From Criibacterium bergeronii (lineage in GTDB: Bacteria; Bacillota; Clostridia; Peptostreptococcales; Filifactoraceae), in assembly GCF_001693775.2 (NCBI RefSeq), contig NZ_MBEW02000018.1:1-41728 (forward strand): a stretch of DNA of 41,728 nucleotides. Direction: 5' to 3'. The position numbers were made by a program, and so were the translations under genes. Positions 6,246-14,220 of the stretch are shown one piece after another. Position 1 is the stretch's first letter. Each line of letters opens with the position of its first letter. The notes below the pieces were generated by a model. It was not told the DNA's origin, ran no database searches, and was given only the letters and a program-made list of their open reading frames with translations.

Positions 6246-6252
6246 ACGATTT

Positions 6253-6281
6253 ATTGTATCATTTTTTTTATATTTTAGCAA
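6253..6281 (-). promoter_or_regulatory. Promoter of rpsF-ssb-rpsR
   Basis: TTGCTA (6276-6281), 17-base spacer, TACAAT (6253-6258) on the minus strand, about 80 bases before rpsF. Confidence 0.7.
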
Positions 6282-6419
6282 GTTTAATTTTTTAGTTTAT
6301 CCTGTTATTTTTTTAAGTTTGTAGTATAATAGTTAACAGGCAGTTTTTATTTCTAATGATAAAATTTTTTTGGTCGATAAATTATTTGTATAGTTTTTAT
6401 TTAATGGAAGGCTTATTAG

Positions 6420-6992
6420 ATGATAGTTCCTACACACCGCTTGATTGCTCATTATGTTTATAATTATATACAACTAAAGGCTGGTATAAGTTTAGACAAA
6501 AAATGGTTTACTTTTGGCAATGTATTGCCTGATGTTAATCCTTATTATATAAAAAGAAAGCATTTTTACTGTGTTTCGTTTGATTATGTGATTTCGCTTA
6601 TTAATTCTCTTGAAAATGATATGGACAGGATTAGTATGAAGGAGTTTAGTCTGCGTCTTGGCATAATTTCTCACTATGTTTCTGATTTTTTTTGTTATCC
6701 TCACAATGATAGGGCGTACTTTAAGGGCAGATTAAAGGAGCATATGCAATATGAATATAAATTGCATGGTAGCTTTAGCTCAATTGCCAAGTGGCATATA
6801 TGCGATACTTCTTTTTATGATTTAGATGAAACTCAAATCATAAATAGCTTTAGAAAAATATATCTTCAAGAGGGTATGTGCATTAAAAATGACATTAAAT
6901 TCACTCTTGATGCTGTGTCAGCTATAGGTCTGTCATTATCTGAGGCGTATGTAGAAGGTTTGGATACGGCAGTTGGTATTGCTCACATTTAG
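6420..6992 (+). CDS. Zinc-dependent phospholipase C family protein
   Basis: A 190-residue all-helical protein of the Zn_dep_PLPC type. Family marks are the early THRLIAHYVY, then FTFGNVLPDVNPYYIKRKHF, the LGIISHYVSDFFCYPHN stretch that supplies clustered His/Asp ligands, and HMQYEYKLH. It has no signal peptide, unlike secreted clostridial alpha-toxins, so it is the common cytoplasmic small homologue whose substrate is unknown. It is a single gene, convergent with the methyltransferase gene to its right. The start is ATG at 6420; upstream GGAAGG lies about 15 bases away. Confidence 0.85.
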   Translation: MIVPTHRLIAHYVYNYIQLKAGISLDKKWFTFGNVLPDVNPYYIKRKHFYCVSFDYVISLINSLENDMDRISMKEFSLRLGIISHYVSDFFCYPHNDRAYFKGRLKEHMQYEYKLHGSFSSIAKWHICDTSFYDLDETQIINSFRKIYLQEGMCIKNDIKFTLDAVSAIGLSLSEAYVEGLDTAVGIAHI

Positions 6993-7004
6993 GTATATAA
7001 TTTT

Positions 7005-7041
7005 AAAGACTTGTTATCTTTTTGGTAACAAGTCTTTTTTT
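7005..7041. terminator. Bidirectional terminator between convergent genes
   Basis: AAAGACTTGTTA pairs with TAACAAGTCTTT around a short T-rich loop, followed by a T-run. It serves the PLC-like gene and, on the opposite strand, the methyltransferase gene. Confidence 0.9.
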
Positions 7042-7044
7042 AAA

Positions 7045-7833
7045 TTACAGGCTTAATTTATCTTTCATCATTTCAAATATCAATATTCCTGCTGCAACTG
7101 ATGCGTTTAGTGACTCAGCTACTTTATTATCCATTGGTATTTTTATTTTCTTATCGGATATGGCTATTACCTCGTCAGATATCCCGTTTGCCTCTGAGCC
7201 TATTACTAGTGCTATTTTTTCGTCTGTAAAGCTGTCTTTATAAGGTGCACTGCCCTCTAGGGAGCTGGAGTAAATTTTATATCCCATTTCATGTAAGGTT
7301 TTTATATTGTCTATAATCTGCATATTGGCAAAATATAGCGAACCCATGGCTGACCTGACTACTTTTGGCGAATATATGTCTACTGTGCCTTTGGTATAGT
7401 AGATTGTACTTATTCCTCCTGCTAGTGCTGTCCTAATGATAGTGCCAAGATTGCCGGGATCGTTTAGGTGGTCTAAAAATAGTACTCTATCAGCATTTTC
7501 ATTTTCTTTAGAAAAATTCACTTCGCTTGGCATTTCATAAACTGCAAGTATTCCTTGGGAGTTTACTGTATCTTTTAGTGTGTCAAATATTTCTTCTGTG
7601 ACTTGGTAGATTTTTTGCTCGCCAAGCTGAGCTGTTATTTTTTGCAAAAATCCCAGCTCTTTAAAATTTTCTCTTACTATTAGATATTTTATTATGTAAT
7701 TTGATGATAGGGATAAATCTATGTTTTTTATCCCCTCATCAAAAAATAATCTGTACTGATATCTATATTTTTTTTCTTTTAATTTTTTTATTAATTTTAT
7801 TACGTTGTTTTGTTTTGATGCGATTTTATTCAT
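7045..7833 (-). CDS. TrmH/SpoU family RNA 2'-O-methyltransferase
   Basis: A 262-residue SPOUT methyltransferase, probably modifying a ribose in 23S rRNA. An N-terminal substrate-binding domain (1-105) is followed by the knotted SAM-binding domain with motif 1 (DHLNDPGNLGTIIRTA), motif 2 (ALVIGSEANGI) and motif 3 (IPMDNKVAESLNASVAAGI). The Arg in motif 1 and the Asn/Ser pair in motif 3 are present. Its first 8 bases overlap the end of the tpx gene, so the two are translated in a coupled way. Target nucleotide unknown; in many Firmicutes such a gene stands near rplT or pheS. Confidence 0.93.
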   Translation of the reverse strand: MNKIASKQNNVIKLIKKLKEKKYRYQYRLFFDEGIKNIDLSLSSNYIIKYLIVRENFKELGFLQKITAQLGEQKIYQVTEEIFDTLKDTVNSQGILAVYEMPSEVNFSKENENADRVLFLDHLNDPGNLGTIIRTALAGGISTIYYTKGTVDIYSPKVVRSAMGSLYFANMQIIDNIKTLHEMGYKIYSSSLEGSAPYKDSFTDEKIALVIGSEANGISDEVIAISDKKIKIPMDNKVAESLNASVAAGILIFEMMKDKLSL

Positions 7834-8344
7834 TTTCTAATTCTTTAGCTACTTCCAAGGCTTTTTCAAAATTTACTTCATTTGTAACTTCCGGTACATA
7901 TTCTACATATCTTATTTTATCATTTTTATCTATAATTACAATACCTCTTGCAAGGAGCATATTTTCTTTCATGATAAAGCCGTATTTTTCGCCAAATGCT
8001 CTGTCTTTATAGTCAGATGCCACTAGTATATTTTCTATGTCGTTTGCTCCGCAAAATCTACCTTGTGCAAATGGTAAATCCATTGAGATTGTTATTATTT
8101 GTAAGTCTTTGATTTTTGATGCGTCTTCGTTAAATTTTCTTGTTTGTAGTGAGCATACGCTGGTATCAAGTGATGGCACTATTGATATTAGTCTGATTTT
8201 GCCTGATGTTTCGCTAAGTTTAAATTCTGATAAATCTTGTTTTACAAGTGTAAATTCAGGTGCTTTTTCTCCTACTTTTGTTTCGTCACCTATTAATGTT
8301 ACCGGATTTGATGCAAATGTTACTACGTTTTTTCTTTCGTTCAT
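7826..8344 (-). CDS. tpx: Thiol peroxidase (atypical 2-Cys peroxiredoxin)
   Basis: A 172-residue Tpx reducing H2O2 and alkyl hydroperoxides with thioredoxin. The peroxidatic Cys is C64 in PSLDTSVCSLQTRKFNE and the resolving Cys is C98 in GRFCGA; the spacing of 34 is the same as between C61 and C95 of the E. coli enzyme. Cytoplasmic. ATG follows GAGGAGTCT. It is the first gene of a two-gene unit with the RNA methyltransferase. The peroxide defence fits an anaerobe that also has a ferritin in this window. Confidence 0.96.
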   Translation of the reverse strand: MNERKNVVTFASNPVTLIGDETKVGEKAPEFTLVKQDLSEFKLSETSGKIRLISIVPSLDTSVCSLQTRKFNEDASKIKDLQIITISMDLPFAQGRFCGANDIENILVASDYKDRAFGEKYGFIMKENMLLARGIVIIDKNDKIRYVEYVPEVTNEVNFEKALEVAKELENE

Positions 8345-8532
8345 GATAGACTCCTCTTAATTTATTTTTTTAATTTAAATACTTTTTTAGTATTGTATTG
8401 AAGTATAAATTTGCTTTTGCTTTTTTAAAATACCCTTATTCTTTATATTATAATCTAACATTATGTAAAAAAATAGCAAATATCTTTTTATGCAAAATCC
8501 AGTAAACAAATTAAAATATTTTTTTAAATTCA

Positions 8533-8556
8533 GGCAAGCAAAGTTCGCCCCTACGG
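8533..8556. repeat. Degenerate dispersed repeat (GTTCGCCCCTACGG)
   Basis: GGCAAGCAAAGTTCGCCCCTACGG lies in the otherwise empty 8345-8593 gap. It resembles the pieces at 2500-2532 and 2906-2919. Confidence 0.45.
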
Positions 8557-8593
8557 ATTTTATATTGTATAAGATATTCGCTATTTAATTATA

Positions 8594-9853
8594 TTATTCA
8601 GTCGCCTTTGGTGATATGAAATATCCTATAATTCCGCCAATTACTGCTATAGGTATCCAGCCAAAGCCATTTGAAAACATTGGGTAAAAGCTTTCTACCA
8701 TTTTTACCGTATCTGCCGGTAAAAATACTACTAGGGCTGAAAATACTAGTGTTGGTAAGGCAGAAAGTGAGTAGACCATGTTCCTTTTTACTCCAAATAC
8801 ATTTAGTAGCATAAGTATTATTGCTACAGGATAGACTACAGAAAGTATCGGTCCTGATATTGCGACTATCTTGTCAACTCCGTTTAGGGCAAAATAAAAG
8901 CTTATGACGTTTATTATTAAAACCAACGCTTTATAGTTTAGCTTGCCCTTACTCAAATCTCTAAAGTATAATGCTGCTGTCGTTGTAAGTCCTACTGATG
9001 TGGTAAGACAGGCAAGAGATATAATCATAGCTAATATTATGATGCCGAAATTGCCTAGTATAGCTTGAGATGCCGATATCAACAGCTGTGTTCTTGAAAT
9101 ATCGTTAGGATATACTGTGCTTGCTGTAGCACCTATGTGTGATAAGCCTACATAGATTAACGCTAAGCAGCAGCCTGCTATCACTCCTGTGAGTGAGGAT
9201 AATTTTATTGCTTGATTTCCGACATAGCCTTTTTCATTGATTGATTTTATGATTGTAAAGGCAAACATGATTGCAGCTATGGCATCCATTGTCTGATAGC
9301 CCTCAACGAAGCCTCCTATGAAGCCCTTTGGGGTTTCAGTTACTACTATATCGCCTATTGGTGAAACAAAGCCTTTTACTATTAAAATTATCAATGATAT
9401 TAATAATACCGGTGTAAGTATCGCTCCTAGCTTGTCTATAACTGAGTTTTCATTTAGTGAGAAGAATATTGTTACTATGAAAAATATGCCAAGTCCTACA
9501 TAATTAACTAGTCCGGGTGCAACTGTATTTTGCAGCACTTCGTATGTTAATGCTCCTGTCTTTGGTATTGCAAGTAGTGGTCCAATCATTATCATTATTA
9601 CTGCACCAAGAAGGGTTGCAAAGCCGGGAGCAACTTTTCCGGCAAAATTTTCAAAGGACTTTGCTTTTGATATTGCCACTATGCCAAGTATTGGCAGTCC
9701 TGCGCCTGTGATTACGAACCCTAATGTTGATATTAAATATTCTTTACCTGATATTAATCCTAAAAATGGTGGGAATATTACGTTTCCCGCTCCAAAAAAC
9801 ATTGAAAATAACGCAAAAGATACTACTAGTACGTCTCTTGTTGTTTTATTCAT
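8594..9853 (-). CDS. brnQ: Branched-chain amino acid transport system II carrier protein
   Basis: A 419-residue LIVCS-family permease taking up Leu, Ile and Val with Na+ or H+. The start MNKTTRDVLVVSFALFSMFF with GAGNVIFPPFLG is the family signature, and about twelve hydrophobic segments follow. Other marks are IGPLLAIPKTGALTYEV and TMDAIAAIMFAF. The frame opens two codons earlier at a GTG, but ATG at 9853 has AAGGAG at the proper distance. It is the last gene of a run that starts at the MaoC-like gene, only 9 bases after the transglycosylase, and appears functionally unrelated to it. Confidence 0.95.
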   Translation of the reverse strand: MNKTTRDVLVVSFALFSMFFGAGNVIFPPFLGLISGKEYLISTLGFVITGAGLPILGIVAISKAKSFENFAGKVAPGFATLLGAVIMIMIGPLLAIPKTGALTYEVLQNTVAPGLVNYVGLGIFFIVTIFFSLNENSVIDKLGAILTPVLLISLIILIVKGFVSPIGDIVVTETPKGFIGGFVEGYQTMDAIAAIMFAFTIIKSINEKGYVGNQAIKLSSLTGVIAGCCLALIYVGLSHIGATASTVYPNDISRTQLLISASQAILGNFGIIILAMIISLACLTTSVGLTTTAALYFRDLSKGKLNYKALVLIINVISFYFALNGVDKIVAISGPILSVVYPVAIILMLLNVFGVKRNMVYSLSALPTLVFSALVVFLPADTVKMVESFYPMFSNGFGWIPIAVIGGIIGYFISPKATE

Positions 9854-9862
9854 CTTCACTCC

Positions 9863-10420
9863 TTAATTGTGTTGTAGTTTTTTATGATATATTTCTTTGG
9901 TTTTCATGACCTTGTCTAAATATATGGCGGTTTCGCCAAAGGGGATATTCCATGTGCTGTAGTTAGCGTCTTGCGGTAGATACCCACTGTTTATCCAGCT
10001 TGCCACATTTTCAGGTCCGGCGTTATATGCCATTACTGCATATCTTATGTCGCCAAATCTTTGCGTTAAATGTGATAAAAGCCATGTACCTATTTGAATA
10101 TTAGTCTTTTTGTCAAAGATATCATCATTATTTAATACTATACTTTTTTTTGCAAACTCATAGGACGTATCCATTATCTGCATAAGCCCCTTTGCCTGTG
10201 CATTTGACTCAGCGTAAGGGTTAAAATCCGACTCATTTTTTATAATTGCATATATAAGTGCTCTATCTACATTGTACTGCCTAGAATACTTGTCTACATA
10301 TTCTTTGTATCTGATTGGATATGTATAGTCATTTACTTTGTCAGACAAAAAATAATTTGCCGCAAAAAGTAGGACTATCACTAGGACTATAAGCTTTAGT
10401 AAGCCGATTATTATTTTCAA
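9863..10420 (-). CDS. Membrane-anchored lytic transglycosylase (SLT domain)
   Basis: A 185-residue protein with one N-terminal membrane segment (residues 3-25), then a Slt70-type transglycosylase domain. Catalytic Glu is E63 in IIKNESDFNPYA; AKGLMQIM, the YNAGPENVASW segment and a final YLDKV helix complete the fold. It cuts the MurNAc-GlcNAc bond with formation of 1,6-anhydroMurNAc, from the outer face of the membrane. The start is TTG with AAGG before it. It follows coaE by 4 bases; the coaE-transglycosylase pair is common in Clostridia. Confidence 0.93.
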   Translation of the reverse strand: MKIIIGLLKLIVLVIVLLFAANYFLSDKVNDYTYPIRYKEYVDKYSRQYNVDRALIYAIIKNESDFNPYAESNAQAKGLMQIMDTSYEFAKKSIVLNNDDIFDKKTNIQIGTWLLSHLTQRFGDIRYAVMAYNAGPENVASWINSGYLPQDANYSTWNIPFGETAIYLDKVMKTKEIYHKKLQHN

Positions 10421-10424
10421 AGCC

Positions 10425-11015
10425 TTAATTTCCTTTATCTATTCTCAATAAGAACTCATCAATTTTCAATTTTAATTGGACTAAGTCCTCATTGTTATAT
10501 ATTACTACATCTGATTTTTCTATTCTTTTTTCTATACCCATTTGTGAGGCTATAATTTTTCTTGCGGTAAAGATATCTATGCCATCTCTTTTGGTCAGCC
10601 TTTGTATTTGAATTTGTTCGTCAACAGCTATTAAAAGCACTAAATCACATTTTTTATCCAAGCCTGTCTCAAAAAGTAATGGTGCATCTAAAAAAACAAT
10701 ATGATAACTTTGACTTTCTTTTATTTTATTATCTATCTCGTCTAATATGATTGGGTGCAGGGTTTCATTTAAAAGCTGTAATTGATTTTTGTCCGAAAAA
10801 ACTATTCCGGATAATTTTTTTCTATCTATATTATTTTCAGCATCAATGACTTGCGGAAAAAGCTCTAGGATAGCCTTATATCCTCTATTGCCTATATTTG
10901 TAACCTTATGGGAGATTTTATCTGCGTCTATAATCTTGTAGCCTTTTTGTATTAAATATTTGCTGACTGTAGTTTTTCCACTGGCTATCGTGCCTGTCAA
11001 TCCGATTAATTTCAT
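10425..11015 (-). CDS. coaE: Dephospho-CoA kinase
   Basis: A 196-residue P-loop kinase that phosphorylates the 3'-OH of dephospho-CoA, the last step of CoA synthesis. Walker A is GLTGTIASGKTTVSKYL. Further family marks are KIIDADKISH, the lid region with RKKLSGIVFSD and HPIILDEI, and VFLDAPLLFETG. Normal length. ATG start with only a weak SD; it lies 7 bases after the MaoC-like gene, so reinitiation or coupling is likely. Confidence 0.96.
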   Translation of the reverse strand: MKLIGLTGTIASGKTTVSKYLIQKGYKIIDADKISHKVTNIGNRGYKAILELFPQVIDAENNIDRKKLSGIVFSDKNQLQLLNETLHPIILDEIDNKIKESQSYHIVFLDAPLLFETGLDKKCDLVLLIAVDEQIQIQRLTKRDGIDIFTARKIIASQMGIEKRIEKSDVVIYNNEDLVQLKLKIDEFLLRIDKGN

Positions 11016-11022
11016 AATTTTA

Positions 11023-11457
11023 CTATTGCTTTGCCTCTACTAAAGCCTTTGCTGACATATCTAAAACTTGTATACCTTTTTGATTGGTAACTAATAATTG
11101 ATAATCTACTAGACCTGTCTTGCCGTTAGAATTTTTTTTAATACCTGTAATTGTAATTATACCTGATAGTACGTCTGCCGGATATACCGGTGCAAGCCAT
11201 TTTGCATAATTAATCTGTGCCCCTGCAATCATGTGGGCTGCGTCTATGCCGGTTTTTACCCATTGAGCCCAGCAGGCGACTAAGGTGTGAAAGCCTGACG
11301 CAAAAATGCCATTAAACCTTGTGTTTTTGGCAGCCTCCTCGTCTAAATGGAAATATCTTGGGTCATATTTTGCCGCAAAATCTTTTATGTCCTCCAAGGT
11401 AAATTCGATAGGCTCAAGTATATATTTTTTCCCCGGTTCATACTCTTGCAAATACAC
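11023..11457 (-). CDS. MaoC-like hotdog dehydratase
   Basis: A 144-residue MaoC/(R)-specific enoyl-CoA hydratase-type hotdog protein. The catalytic pair is D32 and H37 in KYDPRYFHLDEEAA, and the FNGIFASGFHT segment is the usual helix end. These enzymes hydrate or dehydrate acyl thioesters; the exact substrate cannot be told. The start is GTG with GGAGGAGCTAAG in front. First gene of the MaoC-coaE-transglycosylase-brnQ run, placed after csrA with a hairpin between. Confidence 0.88.
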   Translation of the reverse strand: MYLQEYEPGKKYILEPIEFTLEDIKDFAAKYDPRYFHLDEEAAKNTRFNGIFASGFHTLVACWAQWVKTGIDAAHMIAGAQINYAKWLAPVYPADVLSGIITITGIKKNSNGKTGLVDYQLLVTNQKGIQVLDMSAKALVEAKQ

Positions 11458-11479
11458 CTTAGCTCCTCCGTCTACAAAA

Positions 11480-11509
11480 TATCCTTAGCTCAGCTATGAG
11501 CTAAGGATA
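11480..11509 (-). terminator. Hairpin between csrA and the MaoC-like gene
   Basis: TATCCTTAGCTC pairs perfectly with GAGCTAAGGATA around a 6-base loop. On the minus strand only TTTT follows, so it may act as a partial terminator that lets some transcription continue into the next genes. Confidence 0.65.
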
Positions 11510-11519
11510 CATAAGCTAA

Positions 11520-11768
11520 CTAATCATTGTTTTTTGAAAGTAAGCCTTTTAATTTTTCCTTGTCGAAATCTATCATTTCTAGAGCACTCTTGTTTTCTTC
11601 TTTAGCTTCTTCTACTACTTCTTTTCTCATGATATGAACACTTTTTGGAGCGTCAATGGCTAACTTTACTCTGCCCTCAGATATGTCAGAGACTTTTATT
11701 TCAAACTCTGTACCGTCAGCAGTAGATATAATGATTGATTCTCCATATTTTCTTTTGAGAACTAGCAT
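11520..11768 (-). CDS. csrA: Carbon storage regulator, translational repressor
   Basis: An 82-residue RNA-binding dimer. It starts MLVLKRKYGESIII and carries the VKLAIDAPKSVHIMRKEV segment; key RNA contacts R6/K6-region and the V-H-R stretch near residues 42-48 are present. It is longer than the typical 61-75 residues because of an acidic C-terminal tail. In Firmicutes CsrA blocks translation of flagellin mRNA and is held inactive by FliW. It begins 2 bases after fliW, behind GGGAGGGAG, so the antagonist and regulator are co-translated. Confidence 0.97.
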   Translation of the reverse strand: MLVLKRKYGESIIISTADGTEFEIKVSDISEGRVKLAIDAPKSVHIMRKEVVEEAKEENKSALEMIDFDKEKLKGLLSKNND

Positions 11769-11770
11769 TA

Positions 11771-12196
11771 TTATTCTCCCTCCCTATGATAAAATTCATA
11801 TCTCATAGGATATTCGTCTCCAAGTATGATTTGCATTCCCTTGTTGTTTGCTCTGTTAAATATGATTGGAGCTTGAAGGTTTGTCCTGATTTTTTCTATA
11901 TCATCAGGTATCACTACTGTGGTTCTGATAACTATATCTTGTTCAGAAGTAATGCCTAGTTTTTTCATAACATTATCAGGTATCTCAAATGAATAGTCAG
12001 GTTTTACAAAAAATGGATCCATAATAGCAAAGGCTATATTTTCATCAATACATTGTAGATACTGCAAAAATATATCTTCTTCTACAATGATGATATATCT
12101 TTTTAAATCTTCAAAGCCCAGCATACCTTCGTCTAATGTGAGTATATTTGACTCTTCTATATCCATCTCTCCATGGTATCTAGTAGATATTTTCAT
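11771..12196 (-). CDS. fliW: Flagellar assembly factor FliW
   Basis: A 141-residue beta-barrel protein. FliW marks are STRYHGEMDIEE, LGFEDLKRYIIIVEEDI, FAIMDPFFVKPDYSFEI and NLQAPIIFN. It binds CsrA, and flagellin competes for it; when flagellin is exported, FliW captures CsrA and flagellin translation resumes. ATG at 12196 is chosen because AGAGGTG is just upstream, although the frame opens seven codons earlier. The SD overlaps the stop of the 66-aa gene. Confidence 0.96.
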   Translation of the reverse strand: MKISTRYHGEMDIEESNILTLDEGMLGFEDLKRYIIIVEEDIFLQYLQCIDENIAFAIMDPFFVKPDYSFEIPDNVMKKLGITSEQDIVIRTTVVIPDDIEKIRTNLQAPIIFNRANNKGMQIILGDEYPMRYEFYHREGE

Positions 12197-12206
12197 GTCT
12201 GCACCT

Positions 12207-12407
12207 CTACATTTCAATATTTTCTATCTGTCTTAGGCTCGTGTCAAGGTCATCAAATTCTTTTTGCAGTTCGTCTAAAACTGCCTCTAAATCCTCAACC
12301 ATTTTTTTATTTCCTATACCTATGTCACAATAATTCTTTGCAATTGAAATGGAATATATGTATGAACGTAGGTTGTCTCTTCTTTCTAATACACTTTTAA
12401 TTAACAT
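12207..12407 (-). CDS. Unrecognised 66-residue helical protein in the flagellar operon
   Basis: Not recognised. The start MLIKSVLERRDNLRSYIYSI is followed by an acidic, heptad-rich half (EDLEAVLDELQKEFDDLDTS) that could form a coiled coil. No membrane segment or Cys pair. ATG follows AAGGAGAA, so it is a well-expressed gene. The stop codon overlaps the fliW ribosome binding site, pointing to coupling. Its size and helical make-up would fit a small export chaperone or adaptor such as a FliT-like protein, but that is a guess. Confidence 0.7.
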   Translation of the reverse strand: MLIKSVLERRDNLRSYIYSISIAKNYCDIGIGNKKMVEDLEAVLDELQKEFDDLDTSLRQIENIEM

Positions 12408-12479
12408 AATCTTCTCCTTTGTTTACATATACATTAAAATATGTTTTATAAATTAATAATCAAGAGATATTTATTTTTA

Positions 12480-12507
12480 CTATCGGTTAAAAAACTCTAC
12501 CTCTTTA
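12480..12507 (-). promoter_or_regulatory. Possible sigma-28 promoter of the fliW-csrA unit
   Basis: TAAA (12504-12507), 16 bases, then ACCGATAG (12480-12487) on the minus strand, close to the SigD pattern TAAA-N15-GCCGATAT, about 70 bases upstream of the 66-aa gene. Confidence 0.5.
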
Positions 12508-12590
12508 CTAAAAATGGTAAAGCCATACCTATAAATAAATTTTTTTCTAGTATAGCATAGATTTTGAGATTTGTAATTAATTTTTCTTTA

Positions 12591-12636
12591 AAAAAAGACT
12601 TGTCGATGAAATTATTTTCAAAGACAAGTCAGTTTT
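12591..12636 (-). terminator. Terminator after flgL
   Basis: GACTTGTC (12597-12604) pairs with GACAAGTC (12623-12630) around an A/T-rich loop; on the minus strand the stem is followed by a long T-run. It ends the flgM-flgN-flgK-flgL transcript. Confidence 0.8.
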
Positions 12637-12661
12637 TGCATAGTTTATTTATATCAATTCA

Positions 12662-14200
12662 CTATCTTATAAAATCTAACAAGGACGGCTGTAATATTTT
12701 TGCTGATACTGAAAGTGCAGCCTTGTATACATAATATGCTTGTGATAACTGCATGGATGCCTCGTTGTAATCTGTATCTCGTACTCTTGACAAAACATCA
12801 CGATAGTTTAAGTTTATTCTTTGTGCTCTTGAGTCCATTATGCTATACATATTCATTCTAGCTCCTGCCTTACCTTGGCAAGCTAGGAAGTTATTTTCAT
12901 GGGCTTCGACCATCTTTTGCATTCTAGATAAGCCTTGAGTGTTTCCCTCTCCTAGGAATTTTGAAATTCTGTCCATCATTTCAAAAAATCCCATATGCTC
13001 ACGTTCAGGCTCTTTCATTTCGCCATTTGTAGTAGGCAACCAACTACCATCTGAAGGGATTACATTTTTTGTTATCGGGTCAGTAACTTCAGCTTTATTT
13101 ACTGTTATTTTTGCCCCATAGTTTTTATCAGATACAAAACCTATTTTGCCTTCGTCATTTACAAATTGTCCGATTTGAACATCCGGAATTTGTTTTCTCA
13201 AGTTTTCGTTTAATTTATTAATTATATCTGTTAAGTCCTTTGCTTTAAAGTCCCCTTCTAATTTAACATTGACTGTAGGAAGTTTAGTTTTAATAGGTGT
13301 TGCATTTGGGCCTGTGGCTGTGAGCTTTGTAAGGCTCTCATAGGCAGCGTCTACTTTATCTTTTGCGTTCTTCAAGTCATTTGATACTTTTGTACTTACA
13401 GCTTTATCCTTATCATTGATTTTTGTATCTAAGCCAATGCCGTTTGTTTGCGTGCCTTTTATTTTATATCCGTCAACTGTTGTCTGTGCAAATGTATTTG
13501 TACCGTCATACTTGGTGTTCATTAAGTCATATTCTTGCAAATCTATGCTTAAATCTATATTTAGATGTACGGACTTATCTTTGTCCTTGTCAAACGGGAT
13601 ATCTGTTTTCGCTGTGGTTGATGTATGGAAGTATTCGTTGCCGAAGATGTCTACTCCTGATAGGTTTATGCCTGTTTTTTGCCCTACACCTATGTTGTAG
13701 TTGATTTTTTCATAGTTTAGTCCTGCTAGATATAAATCCGTGTTGTATCTTCCATCTTTGTTTACAAATTTTTTTGTGGTGTCATAGCCTGAAAACTGAA
13801 ATCTACCCATGAAGTCATCATTTGCTACTGTAATGCACGAATTTTTCAGCTCCTCTATTTCTTTTTGTATTTGTTTTCTATCTTCTACTGTCTTGCCGTC
13901 TGATGCTCCGCTGATGGTAAGCTCTTTTATCCTCTTCATCATATCGTTAAGTGACCTCATTGACTCATCACTTTTTGATGTCCAAGAGTCGGCATCTAAT
14001 ACGTCTTGTCTATACATCTCGTTGACACTTACCTCAGACATAAGTCTAAGCGCCCTTGCCACTGCAATAGGGTCGTCTGATGGTCTATGAAGTTTATATC
14101 TTGATGACATATCATTGTATATTTTATCCATTTTGTTCAAATGATTAAACTGGTCTAACAACGTCCTTGCAGATGTCATTTGATTAGTTATTCTTAGCAT
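12662..14200 (-). CDS. flgL: Flagellar hook-associated protein 3 (hook-filament junction)
   Basis: A 512-residue flagellin-like protein linking the hook (through FlgK) to the filament. The conserved termini are clear: N-terminal MLRITNQMTSARTLLDQFNHL with SSRYKLHRPSDDPIAVARALRL, and a C-terminal helix ending ALSVSAKILQPSLLDFIR. It is far longer than the roughly 300 residues of B. subtilis FlgL: about 200 extra residues (about 200-400, with several KDKD-type repeats and a DUF-like middle) form an enlarged exposed domain. Directly after flgK, 20 bases apart. The last gene before a terminator. Confidence 0.93.
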   Translation of the reverse strand: MLRITNQMTSARTLLDQFNHLNKMDKIYNDMSSRYKLHRPSDDPIAVARALRLMSEVSVNEMYRQDVLDADSWTSKSDESMRSLNDMMKRIKELTISGASDGKTVEDRKQIQKEIEELKNSCITVANDDFMGRFQFSGYDTTKKFVNKDGRYNTDLYLAGLNYEKINYNIGVGQKTGINLSGVDIFGNEYFHTSTTAKTDIPFDKDKDKSVHLNIDLSIDLQEYDLMNTKYDGTNTFAQTTVDGYKIKGTQTNGIGLDTKINDKDKAVSTKVSNDLKNAKDKVDAAYESLTKLTATGPNATPIKTKLPTVNVKLEGDFKAKDLTDIINKLNENLRKQIPDVQIGQFVNDEGKIGFVSDKNYGAKITVNKAEVTDPITKNVIPSDGSWLPTTNGEMKEPEREHMGFFEMMDRISKFLGEGNTQGLSRMQKMVEAHENNFLACQGKAGARMNMYSIMDSRAQRINLNYRDVLSRVRDTDYNEASMQLSQAYYVYKAALSVSAKILQPSLLDFIR

Positions 14201-14220
14201 TTTATTACTCCTTAACTATA

